DNA of 64,000 nucleotides. It comes from Amorphochlora amoebiformis (taxonomy: Eukaryota; Cercozoa; Chlorarachniophyceae). A model generated the notes under the pieces. It did not search any database. It was not told where the DNA came from and saw only the letters and a list, made by a program, of their open reading frames with translations. Below are positions 1 through 64,000 of this stretch, piece by piece. The translations under genes and the position numbers were made by a program. The stretch is taken from positions 1,798,001 to 1,862,000 of the forward strand of contig BAAHQB010000005.1 of the NCBI GenBank assembly GCA_054601695.1. Reading direction: 5' to 3'. The stretch's first letter is position 1. Each line of letters begins with the position of its first letter.

Positions 1-58
<58 letters not shown>

Positions 59-61
59 CAG

Positions 62-9285
<9,224 letters not shown>

Positions 9286-9301
9286 ATGTAAGCGAACTTA
9301 C

Positions 9302-9385
<84 letters not shown>

Positions 9386-9446
9386 ATGATACAGTAATTA
9401 CGTATACAACTATATTATATTATATAATATATATATGTATATATAA

Positions 9447-9487
<41 letters not shown>

Positions 9488-9720
9488 TTATATATATAAT
9501 ATATATATATGTATATATGTTATATATACGCATAAACAAATATATATACACACTGAACGTATGCGTATAATATATATATTTATATAAATATATATACACA
9601 TATATATTTATACATATACACACATATGTATGTATATGTATACATACATATACATATATTACATACGCATAAACAAATGTATGTACTTACTGAACGTATG
9701 CGTATAACTACACAGATACA

Positions 9721-9781
<61 letters not shown>

Positions 9782-9828
9782 ATATATATACTATAAAATA
9801 TATACATATATACGTACGACTACATCTG

Positions 9829-9875
<47 letters not shown>

Positions 9876-9885
9876 CATATCCAAA
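9286..9885. other. 3' flank of the GH20 gene: TA microsatellite with a 45-bp duplication
   Basis: Mostly (TA)n. The segment cgcataaacaaat...actgaacgtatgcgtata occurs twice, near 9528 and near 9664, about 135 bp apart. No coding island seen. A minus-strand frame at 9885-9995 lacks an ATG and a matching partner. Confidence 0.6.
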
Positions 9886-11168
9886 TATAGGCACCTACAG
9901 AATGGCCCGGCCCCGCTGACGCACATGCCAAAAAGTAACCGCCGTAGTAACGCACGAAACGCCTCCACCAGCACCTCAGAGGCTGTTTACCGTACACAAG
10001 ATACTCTGAGTTTAGCTATTCGAAGTCAAAAATACAAAGTATTGTTCGAGATAGTTGTACTTTTCTGAGCCCTTAATCTAGTTAATAGCCTTATCTGTTA
10101 TGCAAAAGCTAGCTAGATCTCGTGGATGGCACTCAATTGCGGAAAACTCATATGGGATCATAGTCGCAGTGTACGCCGTACTGGCCATGGATCAATTGTG
10201 TACGTTGTAAATACTAGACGTATAGTAGAAGTACCATAATACCAGTCTCTAGTTTTTTTTCACTTCTACTGGTTCACCAAATAATACTAGAACTGGTAGA
10301 ACTAGAGAAATAGTCCATGATGCTAGATATTAGATCTCAGTACGATTTACTCTAGATACTATGGGTGTATGTACTAGATTCTAGTGTACATCTACTAGAT
10401 CTAGTAGAAATAAAGTGTTAGGCAAGTATCTAGGCTAGTGTACGGATCATTGAATATCTAGAATGTGTGTATATCCTAGATATCTACTATCTAGAGTATA
10501 TATATGTATATATATATATATAATATACATCAAGATATATCTAGATATATACTAGATCTAGTAGATATCTAGGATATATATATATATATATATATACAAT
10601 ATTGAATATGTATAGATATATCTAGATACGTATACATATGACATTATCTGTAAAAATATATGTGTCTAGTGTTTTCCTCCGGAAATGATACTGTGAATTG
10701 CATACATATTTCGTCAGTGAATCGTCACTAAATATATATAATCTAGATAATATATCTTGTATACATATATGTATATATATATATATATCTAGATATGTAT
10801 ATATATCTAGTATATATATATATATATATAGATATATATATATCTAGATATATATGTATAAATATATATATATATATATATATATACTAGTAGTAGCTCG
10901 AGAATAACTAGAATCATTCACTTACGTATAACCAGATAACTTGCAGCTATACATATATACTCTTCTGATACTTGATATAGCTATTCATAGCCAGCTCTAT
11001 ATCCTTCAAATATTCTAGAAATTCTAGAAATTCTAGAAATTCTAGAAAATTCGGGAAAGCGCTGAGATGAGATCAGTTCTGGAAGCCTCTGGAAGCCTCT
11101 GCGTGAGTGTAGACGCTACTATGCTACAGACGGCTGTGTTAGATATAGAATCCAGATATCCTCAGGAA
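9886..11168. other. CTAG-rich intergenic DNA between convergent genes
   Basis: About 1.3 kb of non-repeat DNA between the stop of the GH20 gene (+) and the stop of the LIM gene (-). CTAG tetramers are very frequent, often as ctagatctag or tatctagata, and four copies of attctagaa occur near 11008-11045. No convincing exon was found. One short + frame (near 10124-10237, 37 codons) has no recognisable content. The 3' untranslated and termination regions of both genes should lie here. Confidence 0.6.
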
Positions 11169-20379
<9,211 letters not shown>

Positions 20380-20689
20380 CTGCGAGAGCAAACGAAACAT
20401 ATTCCGAAGAAATCGAGTAAGAACAGGAAAAAGAACAAGAAAAAACCCGTTCCTCTCCTAACCCCTCCTTCTATCTTAAGGGTACCCCAAGATGGGGGAA
20501 AGGCGGGGGGGGGGGGGGAGAGGGGTAGGACGGAGAGTTCGAGGCACGGTAGCACCTCTTCCGACTGGTGTTTTGACACGCTTCGTGACTTGTGTTTTTA
20601 GGATCGGAAACGGTCGCATGTGCCGGAGAAATTACGTGACATTACAGAAGTGTAACAAAAAAAGCGTGACTTTTTTGTGACGAGGCCAT
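20380..20689. promoter_or_regulatory. Divergent promoter region between the LIM gene and the + strand basic-protein gene
   Basis: Only 310 bp separate the two start codons (20377 on -, 20690 on +). The interval holds a 13-base G run near 20505; an 18-base C run lies just inside the LIM gene at about 20307. It also holds several cgtgac/gtcacg motifs. No TATA box stands out. The role is inferred from gene orientation. Confidence 0.45.
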
Positions 20690-21290
20690 ATGTTTGCATT
20701 ACCACCGGTACTACCCGGTAGTATATCCGTTGTTGTCCGAGAAAGTCGGCCGAAAGAATCTCTGCTCCGACCCGGCACGGACCCGCTGAAGGCTGAAGCT
20801 GTCCCGCCCCCCCCCTACACCGAAAAACTAACCCAAACGCTCAAAATGTCTTGGAGAAGGTTCCACCATCTGCAAATCAACCTGAATATGGTTCCAAAGC
20901 TGAAGAATATCGCGCCGAAAGTGAAACAGCCAGCTGCTTCGGCGGGTAGGCCATCAATCGGAACCCTAAAAAAATGCAAGCGTTTTCGCGCCATTTGAAG
21001 TCCTGAATATTCAGTTGTACACAGAGGCTAAACACTAGTGCTTGCGGGGTTTGGGAATGTGGGTGTGGTTTGCGCGGGATGGTATTTTATTTTGCTTCTG
21101 TGATATAAAGTTGTATTTGTATGTGATGTTTCTTCCGCCCCCCTTCCCTCCTGTCCCGACGGTCAGATTCGGAGAAGTCCAAAAAGAAAAGGGAAAAAAA
21201 TTGCAGAAGGTCCGTTTACCTTTCGGGTTGTCACGTGTTTATGTATGTGATTCTCAAAAATATGTGTGTGTGTGTAAAAATATGCATATA

Positions 21291-21353
<63 letters not shown>

Positions 21354-21385
21354 ATATATGTGTATATGTATAACATGTATATATA

Positions 21386-21431
<46 letters not shown>

Positions 21432-21546
21432 CTGTGTGTATGTGTATATAATATGTATATATACGTGTGTATGTTTGTGTGTGATGCATTTGTATGCACA
21501 GTAATGTGTGTGTACAAGTGTAGTATGTATATATATATATATATAC

Positions 21547-21594
<48 letters not shown>

Positions 21595-21716
21595 GTATAT
21601 ATATATATATATATATATTGTATATATATGTGTATATATGTGTGTATAATATGTATATATGCAACTCCCAACATTAATGCAATTTATAAATATGAAAACA
21701 TATATTATATAAATAA

Positions 21717-21788
<72 letters not shown>

Positions 21789-21967
21789 TATATACTGTCT
21801 ATATATGAATGTATATGAATATAAATACACATGTATATTTTTCAAATATAAATATTACATTCAGCTCAACTAGCAAAGCTGAGCGAAAGAACGGGGTCAT
21901 ATATATATACACATATATATATATATATATATAGCATATGTATATTTATATTATATATACATATATA

Positions 21968-21999
<32 letters not shown>

Positions 22000-22049
22000 A
22001 TATCGTCTTTACACTACAAATTTTTTGTTTACATCTCTCTACCTATCCA

Positions 22050-22122
<73 letters not shown>

Positions 22123-22164
22123 GATGGGTGTGAAACGAATAAGGGGTCTAGCGAAGGGAGAAGA

Positions 22165-22210
<46 letters not shown>

Positions 22211-22256
22211 GGGTGTCAAGCGAAGGAGGGGTAGCGAAGGTAGGAGATCATATATT

Positions 22257-22300
<44 letters not shown>

Positions 22301-22340
22301 TGGGTGTGAAACGAATAAGGGGTCTAGCGAAGGGAGAAGA

Positions 22341-22432
<92 letters not shown>

Positions 22433-22444
22433 ATATATATTATG

Positions 22445-22479
<35 letters not shown>

Positions 22480-22509
22480 GTCAAGCATCAATGGCCAGGG
22501 GGATACTCC

Positions 22510-22561
<52 letters not shown>

Positions 22562-22614
22562 TATATTATGTATATATATATATATATATATATATAAATA
22601 CATACATGCACATA

Positions 22615-22651
<37 letters not shown>

Positions 22652-22729
22652 GTATATATATAAGCTAACCCCAAGCTTATCAGAGTAGAAGAAAGAGGAG
22701 AAGAAAGTGTAAAGAGCCGAAATCAGAGG

Positions 22730-22812
<83 letters not shown>

Positions 22813-22921
22813 GTATGTATATATATATATATAGTATATATATATATATATAATATGTAATATTCGTTTACTCCAAATTTCTTAGAATCGAGATCAGATG
22901 TATATATGCGTACATCTGTAC

Positions 22922-22997
<76 letters not shown>

Positions 22998-23206
22998 GCA
23001 TATGAAGACCGTGAAGGCAAGTCAAAGCCACCTTCCTCTATATATATATATATACATACATATATATATATATATATGTATATATCACAGGATGAGGTCA
23101 GTGATGGCAAGGCAAAGGCACCTTTCTATATATATAAATATATATTTATATATATATATATATATATATATACCCCAGGATGAAGCATATGAAGACAGTG
23201 AAGGCT

Positions 23207-23285
<79 letters not shown>

Positions 23286-23324
23286 CCAGGATGAAATATA
23301 CGAAGACAGTGAAGGCTTGATATA

Positions 23325-23382
<58 letters not shown>

Positions 23383-23383
23383 C

Positions 23384-23448
<65 letters not shown>

Positions 23449-23491
23449 CCAGGATGAAGGAACGAAGACAGTGAAGGCTTGATATATATGT

Positions 23492-23547
<56 letters not shown>

Positions 23548-23635
23548 TACCCCAGGATGAAATATACGAAGACAGTGAATGCAAGGCTAAGTCTCCTCCC
23601 GCGCGTATGGCTGACAAGAAGAGAGCAATAAAGGT

Positions 23636-23695
<60 letters not shown>

Positions 23696-23799
23696 AGCAA
23701 AAGGGTTACTGTTAGAGTTAGTAGTCTTATTAGGTCTAGAAAGGGGCCTGGAAAACCTAACCCTAACCCTATTGATATAAATATATATATATATATATG

Positions 23800-23835
<36 letters not shown>

Positions 23836-23867
23836 TAACAACAACACCACAGCAACTCTCACCCTAA
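20690..23867 (+). CDS. Basic, probably nuclear protein, unrecognised; 3' end uncertain
   Basis: Exons that join in phase: 20690-20945 (ATG start, 85 codons, [10 protein letters not shown]...), 21167-21209 ([12 protein letters not shown]), 21865-21895 ([10 protein letters not shown]), 22486-22510 (HQWPGGYS), 22676-22728 ([17 protein letters not shown]), 23556-23633 ([15 protein letters not shown]...RAIK). All have AG before and GT after, and Lys/Arg clusters look like nuclear localisation signals. The next island starts at 23853; in the expected phase it ends at once (QLSP, TAA at 23865-23867), but its other two frames are open longer, so the protein may instead continue into the ZZ exons downstream. 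Exon 23556-23633 has five decayed upstream copies. No family recognised. Confidence 0.55.
22120..22345 (+). repeat. Three copies of an islet gatgggtgtgaaacgaat...
   Basis: Near 22121, 22207 and 22298 a 40-50 bp islet (tgggtgtgaaacgaataagg or variants, then tagcgaagg) alternates with TA tracts inside an intron. The islets are open on the + strand but lack a GT donor, so they may be decayed exon copies. Confidence 0.55.
22992..23490 (+). repeat. Five decayed copies of exon 23556-23633
   Basis: Copies of cccaggatgaa...gaagacagtgaaggc start near 22994, 23088, 23173, 23285 and 23449, each followed by TA. They keep the acceptor (most have ccccag) and 30 to 45 bases. Only the sixth copy at 23556 is full length with a donor. 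Confidence 0.8.
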
Positions 23868-23917
23868 AAGAAACCGTCAACACGATCTGCTGTTATCCCA
23901 AACAGCACTATAGCCTA

Positions 23918-23974
<57 letters not shown>

Positions 23975-24099
23975 GTCAACACGATCTGCTGTTATCCCAA
24001 ACAGCACTATAGCCTATGTACACATATATATATATATATATATATACACATGTATATATACACATATGTGCATGTATGTATTGTACATGTATGTATATG

Positions 24100-24139
<40 letters not shown>

Positions 24140-24172
24140 ACATGTGTATGTGTATATGTATATGTATGTATG

Positions 24173-24213
<41 letters not shown>

Positions 24214-24372
24214 ATATGTATATATATGTATATATATATGTATAAACGCGTATATGTGAGTGTGTAGTTTGTTAGATAGATTGAGTAAAGAATACATGTA
24301 TGTATAGCCCCACACTGTGGAGGAGTCAAATGGTCCTTGGACTAAGACATGCTGAATAATCTGATCCTTACG
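23853..24372 (+). repeat. Duplicated islet and split copy of a dispersed element
   Basis: cgtcaacacgatctgctgtt-atcccaaacagcactatagc occurs at 23868-23916 and again at 23973-24016. tgctgtttgggataacagca on the other strand forms a 7-bp-stem hairpin. At 24326-24369 the segment gagtcaaatggtcc...gctgaataatctgatcc follows. Both halves are joined in one block on the minus strand at 38264-38372, so this is the same element split by TA repeat. Confidence 0.7.
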
Positions 24373-24430
24373 CTAATCCACACATATATTTACGTACATA
24401 ATATATGAATATACATATATGTATACGCAG

Positions 24431-29350
<4,920 letters not shown>

Positions 29351-29393
29351 TATCCTCCAAGCCCGTACACAAGTAGCGTTTTTTCACGCTATT

Positions 29394-29530
29394 TGTCAGG
29401 AGAACAGCACTGACAAGTAACGTGACATGAGCGTCCGTTATTAATTGTCAGGAGCACAGCGCTGACAAGTAACGTGACATGAGCGTCCGCGTTATTTGTC
29501 AGGAGCACAGCACTGACAAAGTAACGTGAC
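29394..29530. repeat. Three tandem copies of a hairpin-bearing 51-52 bp unit
   Basis: Starting at 29394, 29446 and 29497 the unit ttgtcaggagcacagc.ctgacaagtaacgtgacatgagcgtccg recurs. Each holds ttgtcag-N10-ctgacaa, a 7-bp stem. The block lies about 45 bp after the ZZ stop codon, so it would be in the 3' untranslated region or terminator region. Confidence 0.8.
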
Positions 29531-30335
29531 TGAGGGTTGTGTTCCAATAATCTGTAGGATATATCCAGATAGATCTAACATATATATAGACTCCAGTTGA
29601 TGTTTCAACACACCTGTAACGCCACTAGATTTTAGATCTTGTAGGATACATCTTGACTAGGCCAGTAGGTAGCCCTAGAAGCTAGCATAATCTTTGACGA
29701 TAATTATTTCTAGATAGTTGCTTTGTCTTGTTTGTTCGCTTCCCGCTAGCGATGATGTGTACCACTAGCTAGAACCATGTAGCATAGTTTTAAAAACTTC
29801 ATTACAACGGTATCGCCTCCTCTCAGATCCTCTAACTAGCTAGTCGAATCTCTAGCCTAGAACTACTAGAACTAGCAGAATCTATCAAAATCCAGCCGAA
29901 ATCTAGAAGATTCGGAGCTAGTACTAGTAGACTTTTTGTTCCTGGAGGCTGGTAGAGAGCGCTCTAGAGTAGTAGAGACAAGAGTATTTAGTAAGGTGGT
30001 ACTTCCTAGACTTCTGCTTTCTCTAGTTTCTAGCTCTAGTAGCTATACAATTCAATATAGAACTACTCTAATTAAGAAAATTCTTACTAGTCTAGTAGTC
30101 TAGGTAGTACTAAGCTAGCGTCTAGCAAGTACTAGAGTAGTATGAGCCTGAGTGATGCATGATGCTAGCAGCCACACAACTTTGTAAGATACGTATGATT
30201 TTGTAAACACTAGAAACAAAGTCTGCAAAGTTCAGATCATTGAAGTTTTAAGTATGAAAAACAATTGATACCATTCTAAATATTGGCAACATTGGCAGCA
30301 TGCATGCATGAGCCAGGGATGTTTGGGTCTAATCG
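29531..30335. other. CTAG-rich intergenic DNA between convergent genes
   Basis: About 800 bp without microsatellite between the ZZ gene (+) and the small basic gene (-). CTAG is again very frequent (for example near 29870-30130). No exon found. It resembles 9886-11168 in composition and in setting. Confidence 0.6.
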
Positions 30336-30563
30336 CTAGCTAGTGGGTACATCCTCGTCGACCTCAAGTGCCTCTGATTTTTTTACATTCTCTCTAGTCT
30401 CTTCCGACTCAGTGCTAGCGCTAACTTCAACCTTGCCAGACTGGTTTTCGCTTACTTTCTGGCGCTTGGCGGGATTGGAAGGATTAGACTTTTGTTGCTG
30501 TTGTGGACATTGGTGGGGAAATTTGTATTAGAGATGATGATTACATTATACATATGTATACGT

Positions 30564-30601
<38 letters not shown>

Positions 30602-31165
30602 TTCAAAATATATTTAAGATACCATTACAAATACACAGTACATCACATCCCTAACCCTAACCCTAACCCTAACCCTAACCCTAACCCTAACCCTAACCTT
30701 ATCCCTAACCCTAACCCTAATCAACCAAACCTAACCCTAGCTCTGACCCTAATGGTTGGTATCCCTAACCCCGAACCCTACACTCAGGCTTGACTCGGGT
30801 TAGGGTTAGGGTTAGGGTTAGGGTTAGGGTTAGAGTTAGTGTTAGGGTTAGGACCAGATTATTCAGCATGCCTTAGTTCGAGGACCATTGACTCGGTTAG
30901 GGTTAGGGTTAGGGTTGATTAGGGTTAGGGTTAGCGTTAGGTTTAGGGTTAGGGTTAGGGTTAGGTTTAGGGTTAGAGTTAACCTTTCTGGGGTCGATTT
31001 TAGCTTCTTTCTGGGACCTATTCATACACATATATTATGTATATATATAATATATATATATATATATATTATATAGTTAGGTAATATATATTTATATATA
31101 TATATATATATATTACATATATATACATATTATGTAATTATGTAATATATGTATACATATATATA

Positions 31166-31239
<74 letters not shown>

Positions 31240-31269
31240 TATGGATATATATATGTATAAGTATGTATA

Positions 31270-31300
<31 letters not shown>

Positions 31301-31340
31301 ATCTATCTAATATGTTTAATCAAGATTATATACACACACG

Positions 31341-31385
<45 letters not shown>

Positions 31386-31401
31386 CATATACACATATTA
31401 T

Positions 31402-31472
<71 letters not shown>

Positions 31473-31524
31473 TATATATCTACCTGTCTTCCTTCTTAAC
31501 CTCTGCTTTCGCATCGCCTAAGGG

Positions 31525-31589
<65 letters not shown>

Positions 31590-31684
31590 GTATTATATTT
31601 TCATTTATATATATATATATATATATGTATATATTTTTACATGTGTTATATATGTAAATATATTATATATGCATATATATATAT

Positions 31685-31730
<46 letters not shown>

Positions 31731-31767
31731 TACATATATTTATATATGTATATAAATATATATTTAA

Positions 31768-31811
<44 letters not shown>

Positions 31812-31839
31812 TTACATACATATATATATATATATTATG

Positions 31840-31887
<48 letters not shown>

Positions 31888-31939
31888 CCTTCTGCAGTTT
31901 CTTGCGTTTATTGCTACCATTTTTCTTCCCGTGAGTTTC

Positions 31940-31977
<38 letters not shown>

Positions 31978-32185
31978 AGTTGATGAAATATATATATTAT
32001 ATTATATATATATATATATATCCTATTATATATATATATATATATATATAAGTTGATGAAATATATATATTATATTATATATATATATATATATTATAAA
32101 TATATATATATATACCCATGTTTTAGAAAAAATATCATAAATGTACCGTATTATATTGTGTTACACCGTAATATTGTAATGTATT

Positions 32186-32233
<48 letters not shown>

Positions 32234-32373
32234 GATATGTGATGATGTATAGTATTTATTGTATATATATATATATTTATATATATATATATATATTTAT
32301 AAATCTAAATGTAGTTGAATCTATAAGCAATATCGTGATATATATATATATATTGTAGATGTACACACACATA

Positions 32374-32408
<35 letters not shown>

Positions 32409-32449
32409 TTATATATATATATATACTTTTGTATATAAATATTTTAATA

Positions 32450-32501
<52 letters not shown>

Positions 32502-32547
32502 TTATATATAATTATTTTTTTATATATATATATATATATATATACAA

Positions 32548-32594
<47 letters not shown>

Positions 32595-32729
32595 GTATAC
32601 ACACATTACACGCACGCAAACACATTATTTAGGTAATTTGACCTTTTTTCCGTCGGTTTCTCCGGACATAACCTTAGTCCTTAATTTCGTAATATCGACT
32701 TTAACGATGACCTCTAATAGTCGACTCAT
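30336..32729 (-). CDS. Small Lys/Glu-rich protein, 129 residues, unrecognised
   Basis: Exons high to low: 32729-32643 (ATG at 32729, [16 protein letters not shown]...), 31939-31888 ([16 protein letters not shown]), 31517-31484 ([10 protein letters not shown]), 31010-30984 (KKLKSTPE), 30650-30623 (DVMYCVFVM), 30497-30336 ([15 protein letters not shown]..., TAG). Total 390 nt, all phases agree. The N-terminal 29 residues are mildly hydrophobic, the middle strongly basic, and the C-terminal 50 residues rich in Glu and Ser, so a nuclear or chromatin-bound protein is possible. Its start is only about 250 bp from the stop of the next minus-strand gene. No family recognised. The 28-nt exon at 30623 is the least certain. 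Confidence 0.72.
30655..30978. repeat. Telomere-type repeats in both orientations with one dispersed-element copy
   Basis: CCCTAA at 30650-30735, then TTAGGG from 30798 to 30978. A copy of the dispersed element (gaccagattattcagcatg...ccattgactc) lies at 30852-30896 on the + strand. The block is intronic in the small basic gene, between its exons 30984 and 30650. Confidence 0.8.
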
Positions 32730-32925
32730 ATTGCGTACGACAGGCCTAAGGAATCCGTAGTAATTATTACATGTAAGCATGTGTATAATACGGTTATTAT
32801 TGTCATATTACTAGCGAATATGCGAAGATAATAGATGGGATTATGGTATGTATGGATATATATACATATATAGGTATCGGATTTTGGATATATGAATATA
32901 TTGCTTATAATATATATATGTATGT

Positions 32926-55450
<22,525 letters not shown>

Positions 55451-55454
55451 ACAT

Positions 55455-55970
<516 letters not shown>

Positions 55971-55981
55971 ATATATATAAA

Positions 55982-56032
<51 letters not shown>

Positions 56033-56042
56033 TAAATATATA

Positions 56043-62548
<6,506 letters not shown>

Positions 62549-62574
62549 GTATGTCCGACGTAAAATCCGCGAAT

Positions 62575-62841
62575 TTTTAAATTTTTCCAAAAAAATTCTA
62601 GAAAACTCTTCAAATTCTCGAAAAACTCTTCGAATTTCTCGAAAACTCTTCGAATTTCTCGAAAACTCTTCGAATTTCTCGAAAACTCTTCGAATTTCTC
62701 GAAAACTCTTCGAATTTCTCGAAAACTCTTCGAATTTCTCGAAAACTCTTCGAAGTCTCGAAAATTCTTCAAGTTTTCAAAACATTCTTCGAAAGCTCTT
62801 CGAACGATCAAAATCTCTAGAAAACTCGCTCTCTCTCTCTA

Positions 62842-62872
<31 letters not shown>

Positions 62873-63047
62873 GTATCTGTCTCTCTCTTTCTCTTTCTCT
62901 CTCTCTCTTTCTCTTTCTCTCTCTCTCTATCTGTCTCTTTCTCTCTCTTTCTCTCTCTCTGTGTGTATCTGTCTCTTTCTCTCTCTCTCTCTCTTTCTCT
63001 TTCTCTTTCTCTTCCTCTCTCTATTTTTATCTTTCTCTCTCTCTCTC

Positions 63048-63088
<41 letters not shown>

Positions 63089-63089
63089 T

Positions 63090-63140
<51 letters not shown>

Positions 63141-63265
63141 CTGTCTCTCTCTCTCTCTCTCTTTCTCTTTCTCTCTATCCCTCCCTATCTGTCTCTCTCT
63201 CTTTCTCTCTCTCTCTCTTCTTTCTCTCTTTCTCTCTCTTTTCTCTCTTTCTCTCTTTCACACTT
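62575..63265. repeat. 20-bp satellite (ctcgaaaactcttcgaattt) followed by (CT)n arrays
   Basis: 62600-62760 holds eight near-perfect copies of the 20-mer, with decayed copies to 62825. Each unit contains the palindromic ttcgaa core. 62826-63055 and 63138-63262 are CT/T arrays with a TA tract between. All lie in the intron after exon 62548. Confidence 0.9.
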
Positions 63266-63398
63266 CTTTTATGTATATGTGCAATAATTTGGAAAATTAC
63301 TTCCAACACAATATATATATATATATGTATATGTGTGTGTGTGTGTGTATAGGTATGCATACAACTATTGTACGTTAATATTCTCCCATTAGATACAC

Positions 63399-63450
<52 letters not shown>

Positions 63451-63469
63451 ATGTGTATATAAATACATG

Positions 63470-63503
<34 letters not shown>

Positions 63504-63786
63504 TGTATATGTGTATGTGTATGTATATTATATGTATATATATATAAATGTGTATATGTTTATAAAACGTGTGTTATTTATGTGTATGTATGTGTGTATA
63601 TATATATGTGTATGTATATATATACACACACATATATATAAATACATATATATATATATACATACACATATATATATATGTATATGCATACATACATATA
63701 TATTATATGTATATATATATATATAAATATGTATATATTTATAAAACGCATGTTATTTACACATACATACATATGTATATATATAC

Positions 63787-63860
<74 letters not shown>

Positions 63861-64000
63861 CACATATTTCTATATACGTAAAATCAAACCTTTGCCATGT
63901 TTTTTATATTATAATATATATATATATATATATTATACGTGTATATATATATATATACATATATTCACAATATATATATACAATATACACACACACATAT
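63266..64000. repeat. TA/TG/CA microsatellite, no exon seen
   Basis: Mainly (TA)n with tgtgtatg tracts. The islet ataaaacg.gtgttattta occurs at 63560 and 63742. A small unique islet at 63865-63905 has no clear coding frame. Probably intronic for the sideroflexin gene. Confidence 0.6.

Overview
This is nuclear DNA of a eukaryote whose protein-coding exons are scattered in repeat DNA. At first sight the window is only (TA)n microsatellite and TTAGGG/CCCTAA telomere-type repeat, and the long open frames across the TA tracts (endless Tyr-Ile) are artefacts. Between the repeats lie short islands of ordinary base composition. Most of these carry one open reading phase and are bounded by AG on the left and GT on the right of the coding strand, and their phases join from island to island into recognisable proteins. 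Stops used are TGA and TAG, so the nuclear code looks standard. The telomere motif is the TTAGGG type. I cannot name the species; an intron-dense microbial eukaryote or alga is the best guess.

Layout: (1) + strand, 62-9285: a family GH20 beta-N-acetylhexosaminidase, 17 exons, 5' end outside the window. (2) - strand, 20379-11169: a LIM protein of the CRP type with two LIM domains and a double zinc ribbon between them. (3) + strand, 20690-29350: a basic, probably nuclear protein at the 5' side and a ZZ-type zinc finger protein at the 3' side; these may be one gene or two. (4) - strand, 32729-30336: a small Lys/Glu-rich protein of 129 residues, unrecognised. (5) - strand, 54537-32979: a CstF-77/Rna14-like pre-mRNA 3'-end processing factor of HAT repeats, about 40 exons over 21.5 kb. 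(6) + strand, 56100-62548 and beyond: a sideroflexin (mitochondrial inner-membrane carrier), 3' end outside the window. Genes 2/3 and 5/6 are divergent and share short promoter regions rich in C and G homopolymers. The convergent intergenic gaps (9286-11168 and 29351-30335) are rich in CTAG.

The striking point is how the repeats relate to splicing. Many introns consist almost only of telomere repeat that begins at the donor (gtaaccctaaccc) and ends at the acceptor (ccctag, cttag, ccag). Many others are TA microsatellite beginning gtatat and ending tatatag. Exon ends also recur as runs of decayed tandem copies ('exon echoes'), each joined to the same repeat. I read this as repeat-derived introns (introner-like) that keep expanding and copying the neighbouring exon edge. 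All protein assignments are made by eye from motif and order. Exon borders are inferred from GT/AG and phase, with no transcript evidence.
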